NCBI RefSeq assembly: GCF_029962835.1
Contig: NC_080575.1
Span: 62,971,493-63,035,492 of the forward strand
Reading direction: 5' to 3'
Source: Magnolia sinica
Lineage: Eukaryota; Streptophyta; Magnoliopsida; Magnoliales; Magnoliaceae
DNA: 64,000 nt
In this document: one piece after another, positions 19,960 through 33,322 of the stretch
Layout: every line of letters starts with the position of its first letter
How positions within the stretch are numbered: the first letter of the stretch is position 1
The notes under the pieces: generated by a model
The model's database searches: none
The model's input: only the letters and a program-made list of their open reading frames with translations
Told to the model about the DNA's origin: nothing
Position numbers and translations under genes: made by a program

Positions 19960-22900
19960 GAAAATAGACAACAACAATGCAGTGTTAGCCAAACTTGAAG
20001 GATGCAAGGTAAGGTAAAAATTTATTGAAAAATAAAAGAAAATAGTACAAAGAGCAGGTACCTAAATAGAAAAAGGGCACCTCAGAAATACAAACCAACC
20101 AATAAAAATCCAAGAGGCTCTCCCCCATGTGCCTAAAGCAAAACCACAACCTAGCACTAAAAAGGCTCCACAGCCTAACCCACTAAAAACCATTCAAAGG
20201 TTAAAGTCCAAAAGCTAGCTGCCATAATCCTCCACATAAATCACACACAAAGCATGAATTAGGAACAATATCTTCTTGCCCATGGATAGGCACAAAAACA
20301 CAGAGACACCTAACAGTGATCAGCAAAAGGCAGAATATGCACAGATCCTCACTCGTCTCGATCATATCCCAAATAGACTCAGCAAAAAACTGAATTGCAA
20401 TGATCATATGAATATCCAATTGGCACATCTAAATCTATATCCTATATCTCAATAGAAATCCCAACAAAGCTGTGCTAAAACAGCACATGAACCAGGTTAT
20501 TCCGCGCATACCTTATTAAAATCACAAGACTTGAGAAATTCTCTATATTCCATCAACAACTAATTCAGAAAGAACAAAAAACTCTCATATAACTCCAGAC
20601 CTTGCTTTCCACAAAATAAATCAAGAAATGGAAGAAATAGAAAAAATAGCAGAATGTTAACCTCCGGTCATCATTGATAAGACAAATTGTAAAGAGGTAT
20701 GTCAATACAAAAACCACCACTTAGATCTGTAATTAAAGCATGTGATTTAAACAAATGTGGAAGAAACTAGACCTGCAAGTTAGCTTCAATATGGTTTGCC
20801 TCTGAATATAGCAATTTAAAAAATCATGTACCTACAGCAAGATGCACGTGAACTTATAATGCAGCCCCATCTTTCCTACCAATGTGTCATTTCTACAGGA
20901 CATCCTAGCCATGCAAATGGTGCGCCCCACCGTGAAGATTGTCCAGCACAAAAATTAGTCCAGTCCACTCATTAGGAAGCTGTGCCATCGAAATCCATGG
21001 ATGGCCAACGGTCTGATTCAACATACAGGTTCTGCCCACCTAACTGAATGGATGGCCTGATTTTCGGTCTGATTCAACATACACGTCGTAGATGAGCGGG
21101 GCCTCTCAAAGAATCTGCTAAGTGTAGAGCTGGACACAAGCCTATCCAACTTATACAAGATCTAACTTGTAGAAGTCAAAACATAGACTAAAAATAGATA
21201 AGTAGGACAGCTAGGACTACTCAAGTTGCTCAAGAAGCAAATTGAAAACAGATAACTAAGATGCGAGATGCAAGGCTTCATACAATCCCAGGATGGCGAG
21301 AGAAGATTAGACTAATGTGTTTCAATAAATTCTAAATATAACAAATCATTGAAAATATTAAAATCAGAAAGGCACTTCCTCTTTTTTAAAGAGGCAAAAG
21401 GTACTTTCTTTTTTCTTAAGGGAGAGTACTTTTCTATCAAAAGACTTAAACAATTAAGAATCCTTTATCAATTCATATGTATAGTAGGTCAATTGTTTAA
21501 ATGTATAATCATACAACTAAAGAATCATTACAGTGCATCCCAGCATTGTCATATAAACATCGATGATGCATGCAAATTAGAATTTAGCAAGTTCTAATGC
21601 CAAAGCAGAAAATCCATGGAAGCATACCGGAGACATCCCTGACAACCACTTCGTAACAATAGCAATATCCTGTCACCACTCATGTTCACACTGCCAGCAG
21701 GTGGCATCTTGTACAAGATTTACAGAACCTTGAATAATGCCAGAACAAAATGCATTAAAGGTGGAAGATGTAGCACTGAGAAAACAGACAACATGCCTCA
21801 TGAAAATAAACAAACGTATACCACCCGAGAATAAATAAATAATGTTCCAATTCTAAAAAATAAATAAAGAAAAAAAATAATATAAAAAGGGAAGAACTCC
21901 ATCCGGAGTTACAACATACCCAAAACAAACTCTTCACAGTCCACATGTTGAGGTATTCTGACAATTTTAACTGTCCATATTCTTTGAAGTACCATGAATA
22001 AGCAGTCCCATAATCACATTTCAGTGATGCTCCTGACCTTTGATTTCCGGAGTCGAGCATGAGCCACAGGAAATTTCAATCTATTAAATTCATCTACACA
22101 TAGTGATGGTTAAGGATCATGCATTCAATGTAAAATGCTCACAATTTCACTTAAGACCTAGAACATAGATGGTTTCGGTCATCAGACCAGCACAGCATGT
22201 GGGCCCAACAATGGAAGATTTTCAAATGCAGGTAAAAGCTGTAAATTAATTTATGAGATTTCCACTTGCTATCCCATCAAGACCCCAAAAATTGGAATCG
22301 ATGGTAATCCAATGTTTCAGTAATGCTCATGGAAATCTTCGAAAATCATCGTTGGATAATCATTACAATTTTCTTTTCTTTTACTTTCCCTCTATCTGAA
22401 CAGGCCAGTAACTTTGGCACGTGGGGTTGATTTTCTTCATCAAAAATCCATCTCTAGCTGAGCTTTCTTCCACCCCTAGTGGACAACCTCCATATAGATT
22501 AAGACCTGCTTAGCAGCTACCACAATGCCCCTAGACACCCCCAAAAGATTAGTAGTTAGATCATCATCATCGTAGCCTTGTCCCACCCATTATTAGTAAT
22601 TAAATGCATAAGCTTATTTGCAAGCCTTCAAAAGGCCAACCCTCGAGCCATCACCCCTTACATATAGGGACCAGAGCATTTCAGACCTCAATTTGCTCTT
22701 CCACCATATTGAAATACCACTAAAAGAGGTGAAACTTCATAAGGAACCATGGTTGTTACAAAATAAAGGACGATTTAGAGACCAAATGAAACAAGACAGT
22801 AGGAGTATTTTACAATTCTGAAGAGAAGTAATACAAAAGGAAAGAAATTAACAAGGACTATTGAGACGACATTAGAAAAGAATAAATGCATTCTCCAAGA

Positions 22901-24330
22901 AAAATGCTGCCTTAAAAAAATGGCATTAAACTGAGGTGAAAAGGCAAAAGCCACTCACAAAGCGCAGAAGCAGAACTAATAGTAGCCAGCAACCCTTTAT
23001 CAAAGGAGATGCTGAACAAGAACGTCCCACAGAGGCAGTTACTGTGAGAAGAATTTGCCTGATCCATTTTTTTCAGAATCAATACATTTCATAGTCCCAT
23101 GTTATGAAGAACACATGACAAGGACTCAGGTGAAAAGGTCCTATCATCGATTCTAAATTATTTTTCTCATTTGCCTGGAATACTTCCAACTTTAAGTACC
23201 AAATTATTCAGGCCTGTTTGGTTGCCACTTCAAAAAAATGAGGACATCTCATTTTAGTTTATTGTAATTATGTTTTAGAGATCGTGATTGTTGATTATGG
23301 TAGGTTTATCCAAGCCATTGATCTGATGGCCCCCATCATGGATGGAACATGCCCAAAAAAATCTCCTAAGATCATTTATATACAACCATGGGCCCTGCAT
23401 GTACAAACTTGGTTAGAAATCCATCTCTAGCTGGACAAGCTTTTTCAATGGCTTGGATAAGACAAGCCTGGGCCCCACATGTATAAACTTGGTGTATAAA
23501 AAGGAAGTTCCCTGTTCACAAGCAGGGAACTCAGCCTCTGATAACTAATTTAATTGCAATTACATGTGAAACTAGATCATTTATTATTCAGATCATTAAA
23601 ACCAGATTTCATGAATCAGTTAAAAAATAGAAAAGAAATCAAGAGCATTGACAGTTGAGTTATCATCATCGTCTAAGCATTTCTCCCAGTGATAAGAGAC
23701 GGCTTTTAAATGGTAAATTGGCATAAGTTTTTTGATCAGCTGCCCACCAGACATCAACCTTTCCTATAGCCATGTATTCCCCAAGCCATGGATGGGATGG
23801 TTAGGATCATCTAATTAAAGTGATTCTTAGAACTGTTACAACCAATCCATGATGGTCCCCACCTAATATTGTTACAACCATAAACAATATTAACCATCCA
23901 TCTTTCATATGCCATGATTAGATATGGTTAGAATCATCCGATCACTAAAATTTTCGCGATGTGGCCAATACGTCATGGGATCCGCCAAATGGACGGTACA
24001 GATCGACTGATTTGACTGTCCACATATCCCAAAGCATCTAGTAGAACAAAGCATTATAATGCTCTGCAATCCTGGACTTCTCCTAAACAAAACCCCATTT
24101 CAATGGCACTTGTGTAATTTCATACCTGGACTTCCCATTGTCCAAACCATGCACTGACAGCAAACGGCCACTAAACGGATGATCAGAACCGTACTATGAG
24201 ACCATCATTTGATGTAGGGCTGATATTGAGCTGGCAACCTGCAGAGAACCTGCAGGCATATTTAGAGCTACGGCGTATAACAGCTCTCCCCAATTGCATC
24301 TCAGCCCCTTCTGCCCTAGGATAACATAAA
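19960..24330. other. AT-rich non-coding DNA
   Basis: No complete gene or element is recognised. Minus-strand pieces near 22060-21900 (FPVAHARLRKSK followed by a GT; a TAG-free stretch before TTTTGG/GTATG) look exon-like but were not identified. A GGCCTGTTTGGTTGCCA word at about 23212 resembles the start of a miniature hAT-type element; its partner end was not found. Confidence 0.35.
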
Positions 24331-24334
24331 ACCC

Positions 24335-24337
<3 letters not shown>

Positions 24338-24370
<33 letters not shown>
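24338..24370. repeat. (AG)n microsatellite
   Basis: About 16 AG units occur without interruption. Confidence 0.95.
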
Positions 24371-24372
<2 letters not shown>

Positions 24373-24479
24373 ACAAGAACCCTAAATGCTTGGAAAGAAT
24401 ATAAATAAGAAGAATTCAATTTACCTCGTCACGACTGATGTGTATGTCACCGTCACTGGGCCCACATGCAGAATGGTTC

Positions 24480-24780
24480 GATGATTGGTACCATTCGTAT
24501 CGAGAGAGGGGGTTGAGATCGGGAGTGGGAGTTTGAAAGAGAGGGAGATCGAGAGAGAGGGTTGATATCGGGAGAGGGAGATCGAGAGAGAGGGAGATCG
24601 AGATGGAGGGAGGGAGAGTGAGAGGGAGATCGAGAGAGAGGGTTGAGATCGGGAGAGAGAGATCGATGGAGAGGGAGATCGAGAGAGAGGGAGGGAGAGT
24701 GAGAGGGAGATTGGAGGGTTGAGATCAGGAGATCGAAAGAGAGGGAGAATGAGAGAGGGAGAGAGAGACGGAGCCGGTGA
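24480..24780. repeat. GAGAGGGAGATC minisatellite
   Basis: Units close to gagagagagggagatcgagag and gttgagatcgggagagg recur about a dozen times. The 146-codon minus-strand Ser/Leu/Pro-rich frame across it is a product of the repeat. Confidence 0.85.
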
Positions 24781-24789
24781 CGGATGCGA

Positions 24790-26097
24790 AATGAGGGATT
24801 TTAGGGTTTTGTCGTAAAAAAGGGTTAAAACTATTCGGTAGTCTGCAGCGGATGGATCCAATTTGCCTCTTGGACCTTGTGGGGTCCACCCAGATGTTAA
24901 TAATCGAATCCATTCCGTCCATCTGTTTCAAAATAAAATAATAAAACAACTGAAAACAAATAAGAAGATCCAACACTCAATTGGTAGACACACCAACAAA
25001 ACAATAAAAATAACAATATATAACCGCAACAATTCTAGTATAGGTCAATACTGTTTCAAAGTCAGAAACGGCTTTACGTTTCTGAACCAAAATCCCAACC
25101 GTAGTCACGCTGTAATCTGGTAAGACGAGTCTTTAATCAATAGAAAGATGTATCACAACTTGAGTGTTGAAAACTAAAAGATCGGATGGCAAAAGGTAGC
25201 TCGAGTTTATGTAGTCAGGTATACCTGTTGAACCTAACAATCACAGTACAATAGTTGGAACCCTTTAAGTCAGTGGAGTGCAGGGAGTCTACCCATTTCG
25301 ACAACTAGACTTGCTAGTGTTCCTAGGATAACTACCTAGTAAGGGAAATCATCTCTCTCGATCCAAGTACCATAGACAGATCAGTGTAAGGCTGCCAAGC
25401 GGAGGATCAACTACTTTGCTGAAAATCTAGATTTACACATTCCAAAAACAAATACCAGTCACGATTGGAAGGTTGTGGTGGGATTCCCATATGACTGCAA
25501 AGCACAAGGGTGATCACCACATTCCCATCACCCTCAAGTACTCCCAAGTTCCTCTTTTACCAAATGATCTACTAACAATGACACTATGGTTGGAATAGGC
25601 TTAGATACTTCTGCACTTGACCAAAATGGTATGCCTATCTCTTTGGCATTTGGTTGTATCCAACTTCTGTCAAAGAGGGATATCTATAGACACCTCGCCC
25701 GATATAAGGAAACCTATTCGCTTGATTTGAACCAACAATTGAAGTCAACTCTACAAGCACCCAAATCTTATAATAATTAGCCTGGAAACTCCCCTACACC
25801 CCCTATACTCAAACTCAGGGTCAAAATCAGAAAACGAGGTTGATGGAAATCTAATTCCCATCAGTAACCACGAGCCAATAAGGAGCTGCCTTGTGTCCGG
25901 ATGTCCAAAATGCCTTGAGATTCGAGCATGGTATGGTAGCAAAAATTCCCATTACCACCTATTAAGATGGAATCCATGAGTGTCCTATCAAAAGAGAGCC
26001 TCGGAGTTCAAATCAAGCCAGCTCAACAATTGGTTGGGATCCAATTCCTATCAATGGTAATTGGGTTTCCCCTAGCATTACCATAAAAGGGGACTTC
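24790..26097. other. no recognised gene
   Basis: Unassigned sequence leading to the copia LTR. A short hairpin, cagaaacg...cgtttctg, is at about 25063-25084. The five bases before the LTR (26093-26097, ACTTC) would be its target duplication; the other copy lies outside the window. Confidence 0.3.
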
Positions 26098-26826
26098 TAT
26101 TGGGGGCCTTGCACAAAACTTTAGAATCTAACCTCCCAAAACAAACCAAATTTATGGGATAATAAAGCAATGAAATAGATCAAAGCATAAACCACACCAC
26201 ACAAGAGATTTTTATGTAGAAAACCCGTAAAGAGGTAAAACGTTACAACCGATCACAAGCACACACCGCTTAGATCAAACATTCTTCACTCACATAGGAG
26301 TAGATAAACAATAAGAGAATAAAAGAAAAATGGAGAGTTCTCACCGATTACGAGGACGTAGAAGCACTAGGATATCAAGTGCACAATAGATCACCTCTAT
26401 GAGCGTAACCTCCCTTTCACAAGCTTCCTCTCTCTCTCTCTCTTTTTTTTCTCTCTCTCTCTCTCACCTTTGATAGCCCTAAACCCTTTAGCAAACCCTT
26501 ATAAAGCTTTAAGAAACCCTCTTGTATTACCTAAAAAAGCCCTCGGAACCCCTATTTATAGTTTAGGAAACTCCCTTTCACACCCCTTGCGAAAGGGCCT
26601 CAGATTTCCACAGTACGCATAAGATCCAGACTCAAATATGCGTAAGCTCGACTGGTCGAACCGAGTCTTTGACCGGTCGAGCACCTCCCTCGACTAGTTA
26701 AGCACTTCGAAGAAAATACATCAATTGGTCGCTGGACTTTGAGTCGAGCCCCACTCGATTGGTCAAGCGCCATCCACGACCGGTCGAGAAGCGCGGTGAA
26801 TTACTCTGAATTTTCAACTTGCTGCA
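26098..26826 (-). mobile_element. copia 3' LTR
   Basis: This 729-bp segment is homologous along its length to 63370-64000, starting (plus strand) TATTGGGGGCCTTGCACAAAAC versus TGTTGGGGGCCTTACACAAAAC. Minus-strand ends are TGCAGCAAG and, mutated, ...CCCCCAATA. The minus-strand TATA box TATAAATAGG is at 26551-26560, and a CT-rich run is at 26427-26466. CGACYRGTCGA palindromes cluster at 26640-26790 in its U3. Confidence 0.8.
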
Positions 26827-26838
26827 CTGTCTCTTCCC
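26827..26838 (-). other. copia polypurine tract
   Basis: The minus strand reads GGGAAGAGACAG immediately before the LTR start TGCAGC, as expected for plus-strand priming. Confidence 0.55.
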
Positions 26839-26843
26839 TGAAC

Positions 26844-28460
26844 CTAGTTTTTACAAACTTCAAACTTGTCCTTGAGCAAAGCCTTAGTCATCATGTCTGA
26901 CCCATTATCGTCTGTGTGGACCTTCTTAAGCTGTAACACCTTATGTTCCAAAGTATCCTTGATCCAGTGATACCATATCTCTATGTGCTTCGACTTAGAA
27001 TGCTGACTTGGATTCTTACTCAAGTGTATAGCACTCTGACTATCGCAATAGGCCACGTGCTGCTCCTTCTTTAGGCTAAGTTCTTGTAGGAACCTCTTCA
27101 TCCAAAGAATCTCTTTACATGCCTCTGTGACTGTAATGTACTTGGCCTTTGTCATCGACAATGTTATGACGTTCTATAGCTTGCTCTGCCAAGAAACTGC
27201 TCTCCCTACAAACGTGAACATGAACCCCTATGTAGACTTCCTAGAGTCTATGTCGCCTGCCATATCTGCATCTGTGTAGCCCTCTAACACAGGTTTTCCG
27301 TCACCATAGCATAGGCTCAACCTGGATGAGCCTCTTAGATACCGTAGTATCCATTTCACCTCTGCTTAATGTTCTTTGCTATGATTGGAAAGATATCGGC
27401 TGACAACACCAACTGCATATGCTATGTTTAGGCGTGTACACATCATAGCATATATCAAACTTCCTACAGCTGACGCGTTGGGTATCTTCTGCATCTCTTC
27501 CACCTCTGCCTTCGTCTTGGGACATTGCATGTCGCTCAATCTGAAATAACCATCCAGTAGAGTACTAACCGGCTTCACTGTATTCATATTTAACCACTCT
27601 AGGACTTTCTCAATATACCGCTCATGTGACAGCCAAAGCTTTTTGCTGCTTCTGTCACGGGTTATCTCTATTCCTAGGATCTGTTTAACTAGGCGTAAGT
27701 CTTTCATTGCAAATGACTTGCCTAAATCCTATTTCAGCCTGTCGATCTTCTTGATGTATTTTTTCATGATGAACATGTCATCAACGTATAACAGCAAAAC
27801 TAAGAAATCACCATCTAAGAACTTGCGCATGAACACACAGTGGTCCGACTCCATTCTGTCATACCCATGCTTCAATATAAACAAGTTAAACTTTTAGTAC
27901 CATTGCCGTGGAGCTTGTTTCAACCCATACAAGCTCTTCCTCAACCTACACATCATATGCTCTTTGCCCTTGACTTTGAACCCCTCTGTTGGTGCATGTA
28001 GATCTCTTCTTCTAGGTCACCATGGAGAAAAGCAGTTTTAACATCTAACTCCTCTATCTCCAGATTCATATTAGCTGCCAACTCAAGCAAAACCCGTATG
28101 GATGTCATCTTCATCACTGGTGAGAATATCTCCTCGAAGTTCATTCCTTTCCTCTGACCGAACCCTTTCACCACAAGTCTGGCCTTGAACCTCGTCTGTG
28201 AATTCTTCTGCTCAACCTTCTTTCTAAATACCCACTTATTGCTCAAAGATTTCTTACGCTTAAGCAATTTCACCATATCATAAGTGTGGTTCTTATGTAA
28301 GGATTCCATTTCCTCTTGCATAGCTTTCAACCACTCCCCCTTATGCTCATCGGCTAGGGGATTAGAATAATCTTTTAGCTCTCCCCCATCAGTCAGCATA
28401 ATGTACTCATGTGGCAAGTACCTCTTGGACGATTGTCTGCCAATAGATGACCTCCTCACC
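26844..28460 (-). pseudogene. copia reverse transcriptase and RNase H
   Basis: From high to low coordinates: NPLADEHKGEWLKAMQEEM, KARLVVKGFGQRKGMNFEEI and DVKTAFLHGDLEEEIYM (28459-28000), then a one-base deletion near 28000. KSLYGLKQAPRQWY follows with a stop, and the catalytic YVDDM (near 27787-27775) is intact. LVKQILGIEITRD and GSLIYAMMCTRLNIAYAVG come next (27707-27366). RNase H (27161-26844) follows with TKAKYITVTEACKEILWMK, YCDSQSAIHLSKN and SKHIEIWYHWIKD, ending in DMMTKAL. The region between 27365 and 27162 contains further stops. The domain set is complete, but no single open frame remains. Confidence 0.85.
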
Positions 28461-28689
28461 TATGGCTCAACAAGTGGATCAAGTGGGGGCTGCTTCCCTG
28501 GTCCATGTTCTTAAGGAACTCCCCCGTCCTCTGCGCCTTACTGTACTCCCCCGTCATCAGGCATCATAGGAGGAATAACTAGATCCATGTCCTCTAGCTC
28601 ACTTAAACTAAGCTGGTTCTTCTCTAGCTTACAAATGTATTCTATACATTAATCTTCAAATAATACCACATTTCTACTCTGACGAGCTT

Positions 28690-29422
28690 CTTCTTGGTCG
28701 GATACGACAATCTGTAACCGAACTTTTCATCACCATACCCCAAGAACACACACTACCCGATCTTCATATCGAGCTTGGACCTCTCGTCCTTTGGTACGTG
28801 AATAGATACCCTGCATCCAAAAACCCTGAGATGACTGTACAATGGATCTTGTCTAATTCACACCTTCTTAGGTACTTCTCCATTCAACAGGGCTGATGGA
28901 AACCTGTTTATCAAATACACTGCCGTGTGCATTACTTCTCCCCAGAACGTCTTGGGCAAGTTCGCATAGGATAACATGCATTTAACTCTCTCTATAATGG
29001 TGCGATTTATTCGCTCAGCCACACCATTATGCTGGGAGGTCTTAGAAACCGTCTGTTCATGCCATATACCCAGGGACTTACAATACTCATGAAAGTCACC
29101 GATGTATTTACCATCATTGTCAGTGTGAATGCACTTCAATGATCTACCTATCTCTCTCTCAACCATTGCATGAAACAATTTAAATAGACCAAAGACCTCA
29201 TCCTTGGATTTCAAAGCATAAACCCAAATCATCCTAGATGTATTATCTATAAAAGTAACAAAATACAATGCCCCACCCAAGGTTTTTATCCTCATAAGAT
29301 CACAAACATTAGAATAAACCAAATCAATGCATGCACTTTATTAACATGAGAAACAGATTTAATAAATGAAATTCTATGTTGTTTCCCTGATAAACAATCA
29401 AAACAGGTTTTGAGAGGTATAC
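28690..29422 (-). pseudogene. copia integrase, main part
   Basis: Next to the inserted element the minus strand reads GIPLKTCFDCLSGKQHRISF, the Zn-binding CxxC end of the integrase HHCC domain. The catalytic core follows: FVTFIDNTSRMIWVYAL (first Asp), HTDNDGKYIG (second Asp region) and SQHNGVAERINRTI (Glu). A decayed C-terminus shows HVPKDERSKLD and CVFLGYGDEKFGYRL. The first catalytic stretch has the usual FIDD changed to FIDN, but the first Asp remains. Stops occur after YVPKKV and in the linker. The N-terminal half of the HHCC domain lies across the insertion at 57074 and beyond. Confidence 0.85.
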
Positions 29423-30379
29423 CTATCTATCATGTCTTGAAAAAATCAGTACAAAGACCCGAGTACGGCCTCAGGTAGAAATCACTAAGGACCGAATCCT
29501 TTAGAAATTAGACGAAAATTAATTAAGTTCTAAACTGAATTAATTGGTAGATTGTAACGCCCTGAAATTCGGGGGTCGAGCATAACTCAGCTCCCGAGTT
29601 TCAAAACATCACTTATGCAACATATTTAATGATGGATGTATGTTGTCTGTAAGAGTACATAAAACATGGAATAGATTAAGCCAAACTGCAAACATAATTC
29701 AGGGATAAGTGAAAGACGCAAGCGGAAGACTTAAAGAAACATAAGTGTACATGTGTAAGTCCCTGAAATACGTATACATACCAGGTCATATTACAAGTGT
29801 TGCTATCAAAATACAAGCATTAAAAGACATTATCTATTCCAAAAGAAACCCAGAATTCCCGCGCATCAGGACATGGCTCACAAGAACCCGCCTGAAAACT
29901 GCATGAAAGAAAATGCAGCCTCATCATCCTCGAACTCCTGCTCTGCCTCAGGGGTCGCATCAATATCTGCATCTAAGACAGAGTCTGGTGGGTGTTTAAA
30001 CACCGTCCCAGAACGTGGGAGTGAGTGATCAACTCAGTGGAACAATAAAGCAAAGGTTAACATGTTATCAATTCAATCAAGCAGTAATGATAAAGCAGAA
30101 CAATCAAACATGTCCTAATTACTCTTGTTAGTGCAAGGATGTATGTAGAATGATGCGTGCCCTCGCCGGTACACCCTCAGCATCTTCATCTTACATTACG
30201 CATGACATCGCCTCAAGTGCTCCACCTCTTCCAGGCACATGCAATACAATGCATGAACATGATTACCAAGTTGTTATTAGTCCTTTTCATACAGCAGGAT
30301 TGGGAAGCTAAGGTACCTTCCTCATATCAATTTCCAAACAGTGATCCATTCTAGGGTCGTCAGTCCTAGACAATCTCAT

Positions 30380-30680
30380 ACGATCATATGGTTTTAGGTC
30401 GCTGCAAAGGGCTCGTCACCAATCAATGCACGCCTATCATACCTTCGTTACTACAATAAGGCTCGTCACCTCAATGCGGTATCCAGGTATGCTCGAGGTC
30501 ACTACAAAGGGCTCGTCACCAATCAATGTAGGTCGACAGCACAAATATAGTGTCCCATACCACCATAATCGACTCACGAGTTTGGTTGCTCACTGGTCAC
30601 TACGAGGAGGCTCGTCACCCCAGCGTAGGCCGACAGCTCGACCACGGTGTCCCATACCACCATGTCCGGCTCATGAGTCT
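30380..30680 (-). repeat. GTGACGAGCC tandem units inside LTR A
   Basis: Three to four diverged units contain ggctcgtcacc, the cacaarcTCGTGAGcc word and tggtatgggacacc. The same array is in the other LTR A copies at 34560-34850 and 55900-56190. Confidence 0.7.
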
Positions 30681-31893
30681 TAGCGGATCAAGGTACCATG
30701 GTTAATAGGATTTCATCGGTAAGTTTGGTACCCTAGATTCAAACAATAGCGTCCATACATGGTGAACATACATCGGACAATCGGGTTACTTGACGAACTC
30801 GACTAGCACGAGCGCACGTTGGGTTGAACGACATAGAGTGCGCAAACACTCCGTGTGGCCAAACCACTGCCGACAACTCTAATACGACTCGGGTTCGTCA
30901 AATCACGTCCTTCGTGGCGAAAGCAACCTCAGCCACGAACTCAAGGCCGATTACCGATTTTCTGGACTATTCATAGTCCCAAACATATTCCATTATAACA
31001 GATATGCATATACAATTTAGAACAGTAATGGAACAATAATTCAAATCATGTAGTAAGTGAGCATTTGCAGAATATTAACTTAACATGGACTTAAACATAA
31101 GTAATACTTGAAATTAAACAACAAGGAATATAACTTGCATGTGGGAAATCATACACACCAAGAAGAGAGTTGAGAATCGCTTCTCAACGTCCGCAAATAG
31201 GATAATATATTACACTTTAGATCATTCAGACATTTCTACAAACACTTAGACTACATAGTGCAACATACATGACGTATGTTGAAATACACGCATTTGGACA
31301 ATTCCTTTTGCTAAGGAGTTGACACACATACATCTAGCATAATTACACGACAAATAATCATGGCAAGTACATGTTCATATTTTATACGTATACGGTACTT
31401 CCTACATACACATAGAATACATAAATCTCAATATATCACATGCATATCAGGAACACAAAATAAACATAGCATTTGGCATGTGAAATCTCATCCATAACAA
31501 GAATAAACCATTAGCTAGCATTGAAAGCCTTGAAAACCATAACCTATACGAATAAAGTCCGCACCTTAAACCAAAAATAGAATACCGAACCGATTCAGAC
31601 GATATGTCCTCGTCAACGACGACAAGACAACCTAAAGCAAGAATAGAAATGATCTACAACAATACATAAATTATTCGAAGCTCTAAAACAGATTAGGGTT
31701 AGGTTCACTTACCCAAGGAGGAACTTAGAATCGCCGGAATAACGATTCAAAAGCGATGGTTTAATGATGTAGAGTAGCCAGAAAGAATCTCAAATGATTC
31801 ACCAACTTCTCTCTCACTTTCTCTCTCTTTTCCTCTCTCTTTCTTAGCTAGGGTTAGGAAATTCGTATGGAAAAAAGAGTGAGGGTTTTAAGG

Positions 31894-31903
31894 TTTATAT
31901 ATA
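31894..31903 (-). promoter_or_regulatory. TATA box of the solo LTR
   Basis: The minus strand reads GCCTATATATAAACC, at the place equivalent to the TATA boxes of the other family A LTRs, followed by a CT/GA-rich leader. Confidence 0.5.
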
Positions 31904-33314
31904 GGCTTAATATTGATGAAAATAACCCCAGGGCCAAGGTATACTTAAGTTATAACCAAAACAGGCCTCTCTCGATCCAACGGAATACTTCTGGTGGTCC
32001 TTTCTCCACCCGCGGTCGGACTTAAGCTCACTGACCATGGATCTAGGTCAGGCTGAGTTTTTGTACCGATCGGCTTTACAGATCAGCCGTGGCAGACTAC
32101 ACTCAATTCAACGGTCACCGAAACTCGATCAGGTCCACAAGCATCATGATATGCCTGGGCCACCTTCCCTGATCAGAGGGTGAAATTGGGTCAGAATCCA
32201 ACGGTCAGATTGCTTAAAATCGTCGTGCAAGCGACACGACTCAGATTTCATAAAAGCATATTTAATCTCTCACCGTTCTCACACTCTTCACTCCGGACTC
32301 AATCAAATCGACCCAGGACATCATCTGGACTTGATTTTTGAGGTGATGGTCAAGTCCAATATGGTGACCATAACTGGCTAAGATCATCGCTATCGGACTT
32401 TCGACGCACGGTCCAGGTCCGATCCAGAACTTCTAAAAATTTCCAAGAGCAACTGGATTTAGCGATGAATCCCAGATTTCAGAGTAACATAGCGCTAACT
32501 ATTCTACAGGTTTTGAGTCATGCAGATCAAATTTAAAGTGATTGATGCTAATTTCACAAGCAATCGAGTTTAGCGCTAATTACCCCACAAATAGCTTCTA
32601 AGGAAAATAGAGGTAGTACTCGGGTCTTGACATAAAATTTTTCGGGTCATTACAGTAAATTAGCTTGAACCGCTTTCTATATAAACTACAAGACCCAAAA
32701 CTAGTAGAATCACTAATTCTACATTACCTAAAAATCCATGGTCAATCTCAAAACCTAGTTGCGCTTGGGAGCATCTTGAAACTCTGTATCGGACCTGGAC
32801 CACGCGCCAAAAGTCTGATTACCGTGAAACTATACGGTTATGACCGCCTTACTGGGCTTAACAACTATCTCGGGAATCAAGTCCAAATAGTATCCAGAAA
32901 TGCACAACTTGAGCCCGGAGCGAAGTGTGTGAGAAATGCAAATATCTTTAAAAAATAACTTAAACTTAAGTGAATTGGGCTGTTCGTTTGCAGGCCAAAT
33001 TTAAGGTTTCAGACTGTTAGATTCTGACCCAACTACACCCTTGAATCAGGAAAATTTCCCACCACAGGTCAGTGTACTTGTGGCCCCAATCGAGTGACGA
33101 TAGCCATTGAAATGAAACTGGTCCTCCGCGGTCGATCTACTAATTCGATCGGACCGAAACTTTAACCTGGCATGGATCCATTGCTAGGAAACTTTCTTTG
33201 GACCGTATGCAGAAAATGGACCTCCAGATGAGCCCCATTGGACCGAAACAGCCACTCTTTAACTATAACCTAAGTATATCATGGCCTTGGGGCCATTGAC
33301 ATCAGTTCTGGGTC

Positions 33315-33322
33315 TATATAAG
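33315..33322 (+). promoter_or_regulatory. TATA box of the element A 5' LTR
   Basis: GGTCTATATAAGGGCC matches the 3' LTR copy at 54651. A GA-rich leader (agagaagagaaagagaaag) starts about 60 bases later, consistent with the R region. Confidence 0.65.

Larger units (their letters stand above)
29553..32654 (-). mobile_element. solo LTR of family A, minus strand
   Basis: On the minus strand it starts TGTAATGACCCGAAAAATTT and ends CCCGAATTTCAGGGCGTTACA, matching the ends of the element A LTR. It is 3102 bp and has no internal coding region. Flanks GTAGAT (29547-29552) and GTAAAT (32655-32660) form a near-identical 6-bp duplication absent from the intact 3' LTR (ggtagattagcttg). It probably arose by LTR-LTR recombination of a related element. 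Confidence 0.85.

Noticed and set aside
23212-23300. GGCCTGTTTGGTTGCCA as the start of a miniature inverted-repeat element
   Set aside because: No matching inverted end with a target duplication was found within 1 kb.
24421-24861. 146-codon Ser/Leu/Pro-rich minus-strand frame
   Set aside because: It follows the GA-rich minisatellite and has no recognisable domain.
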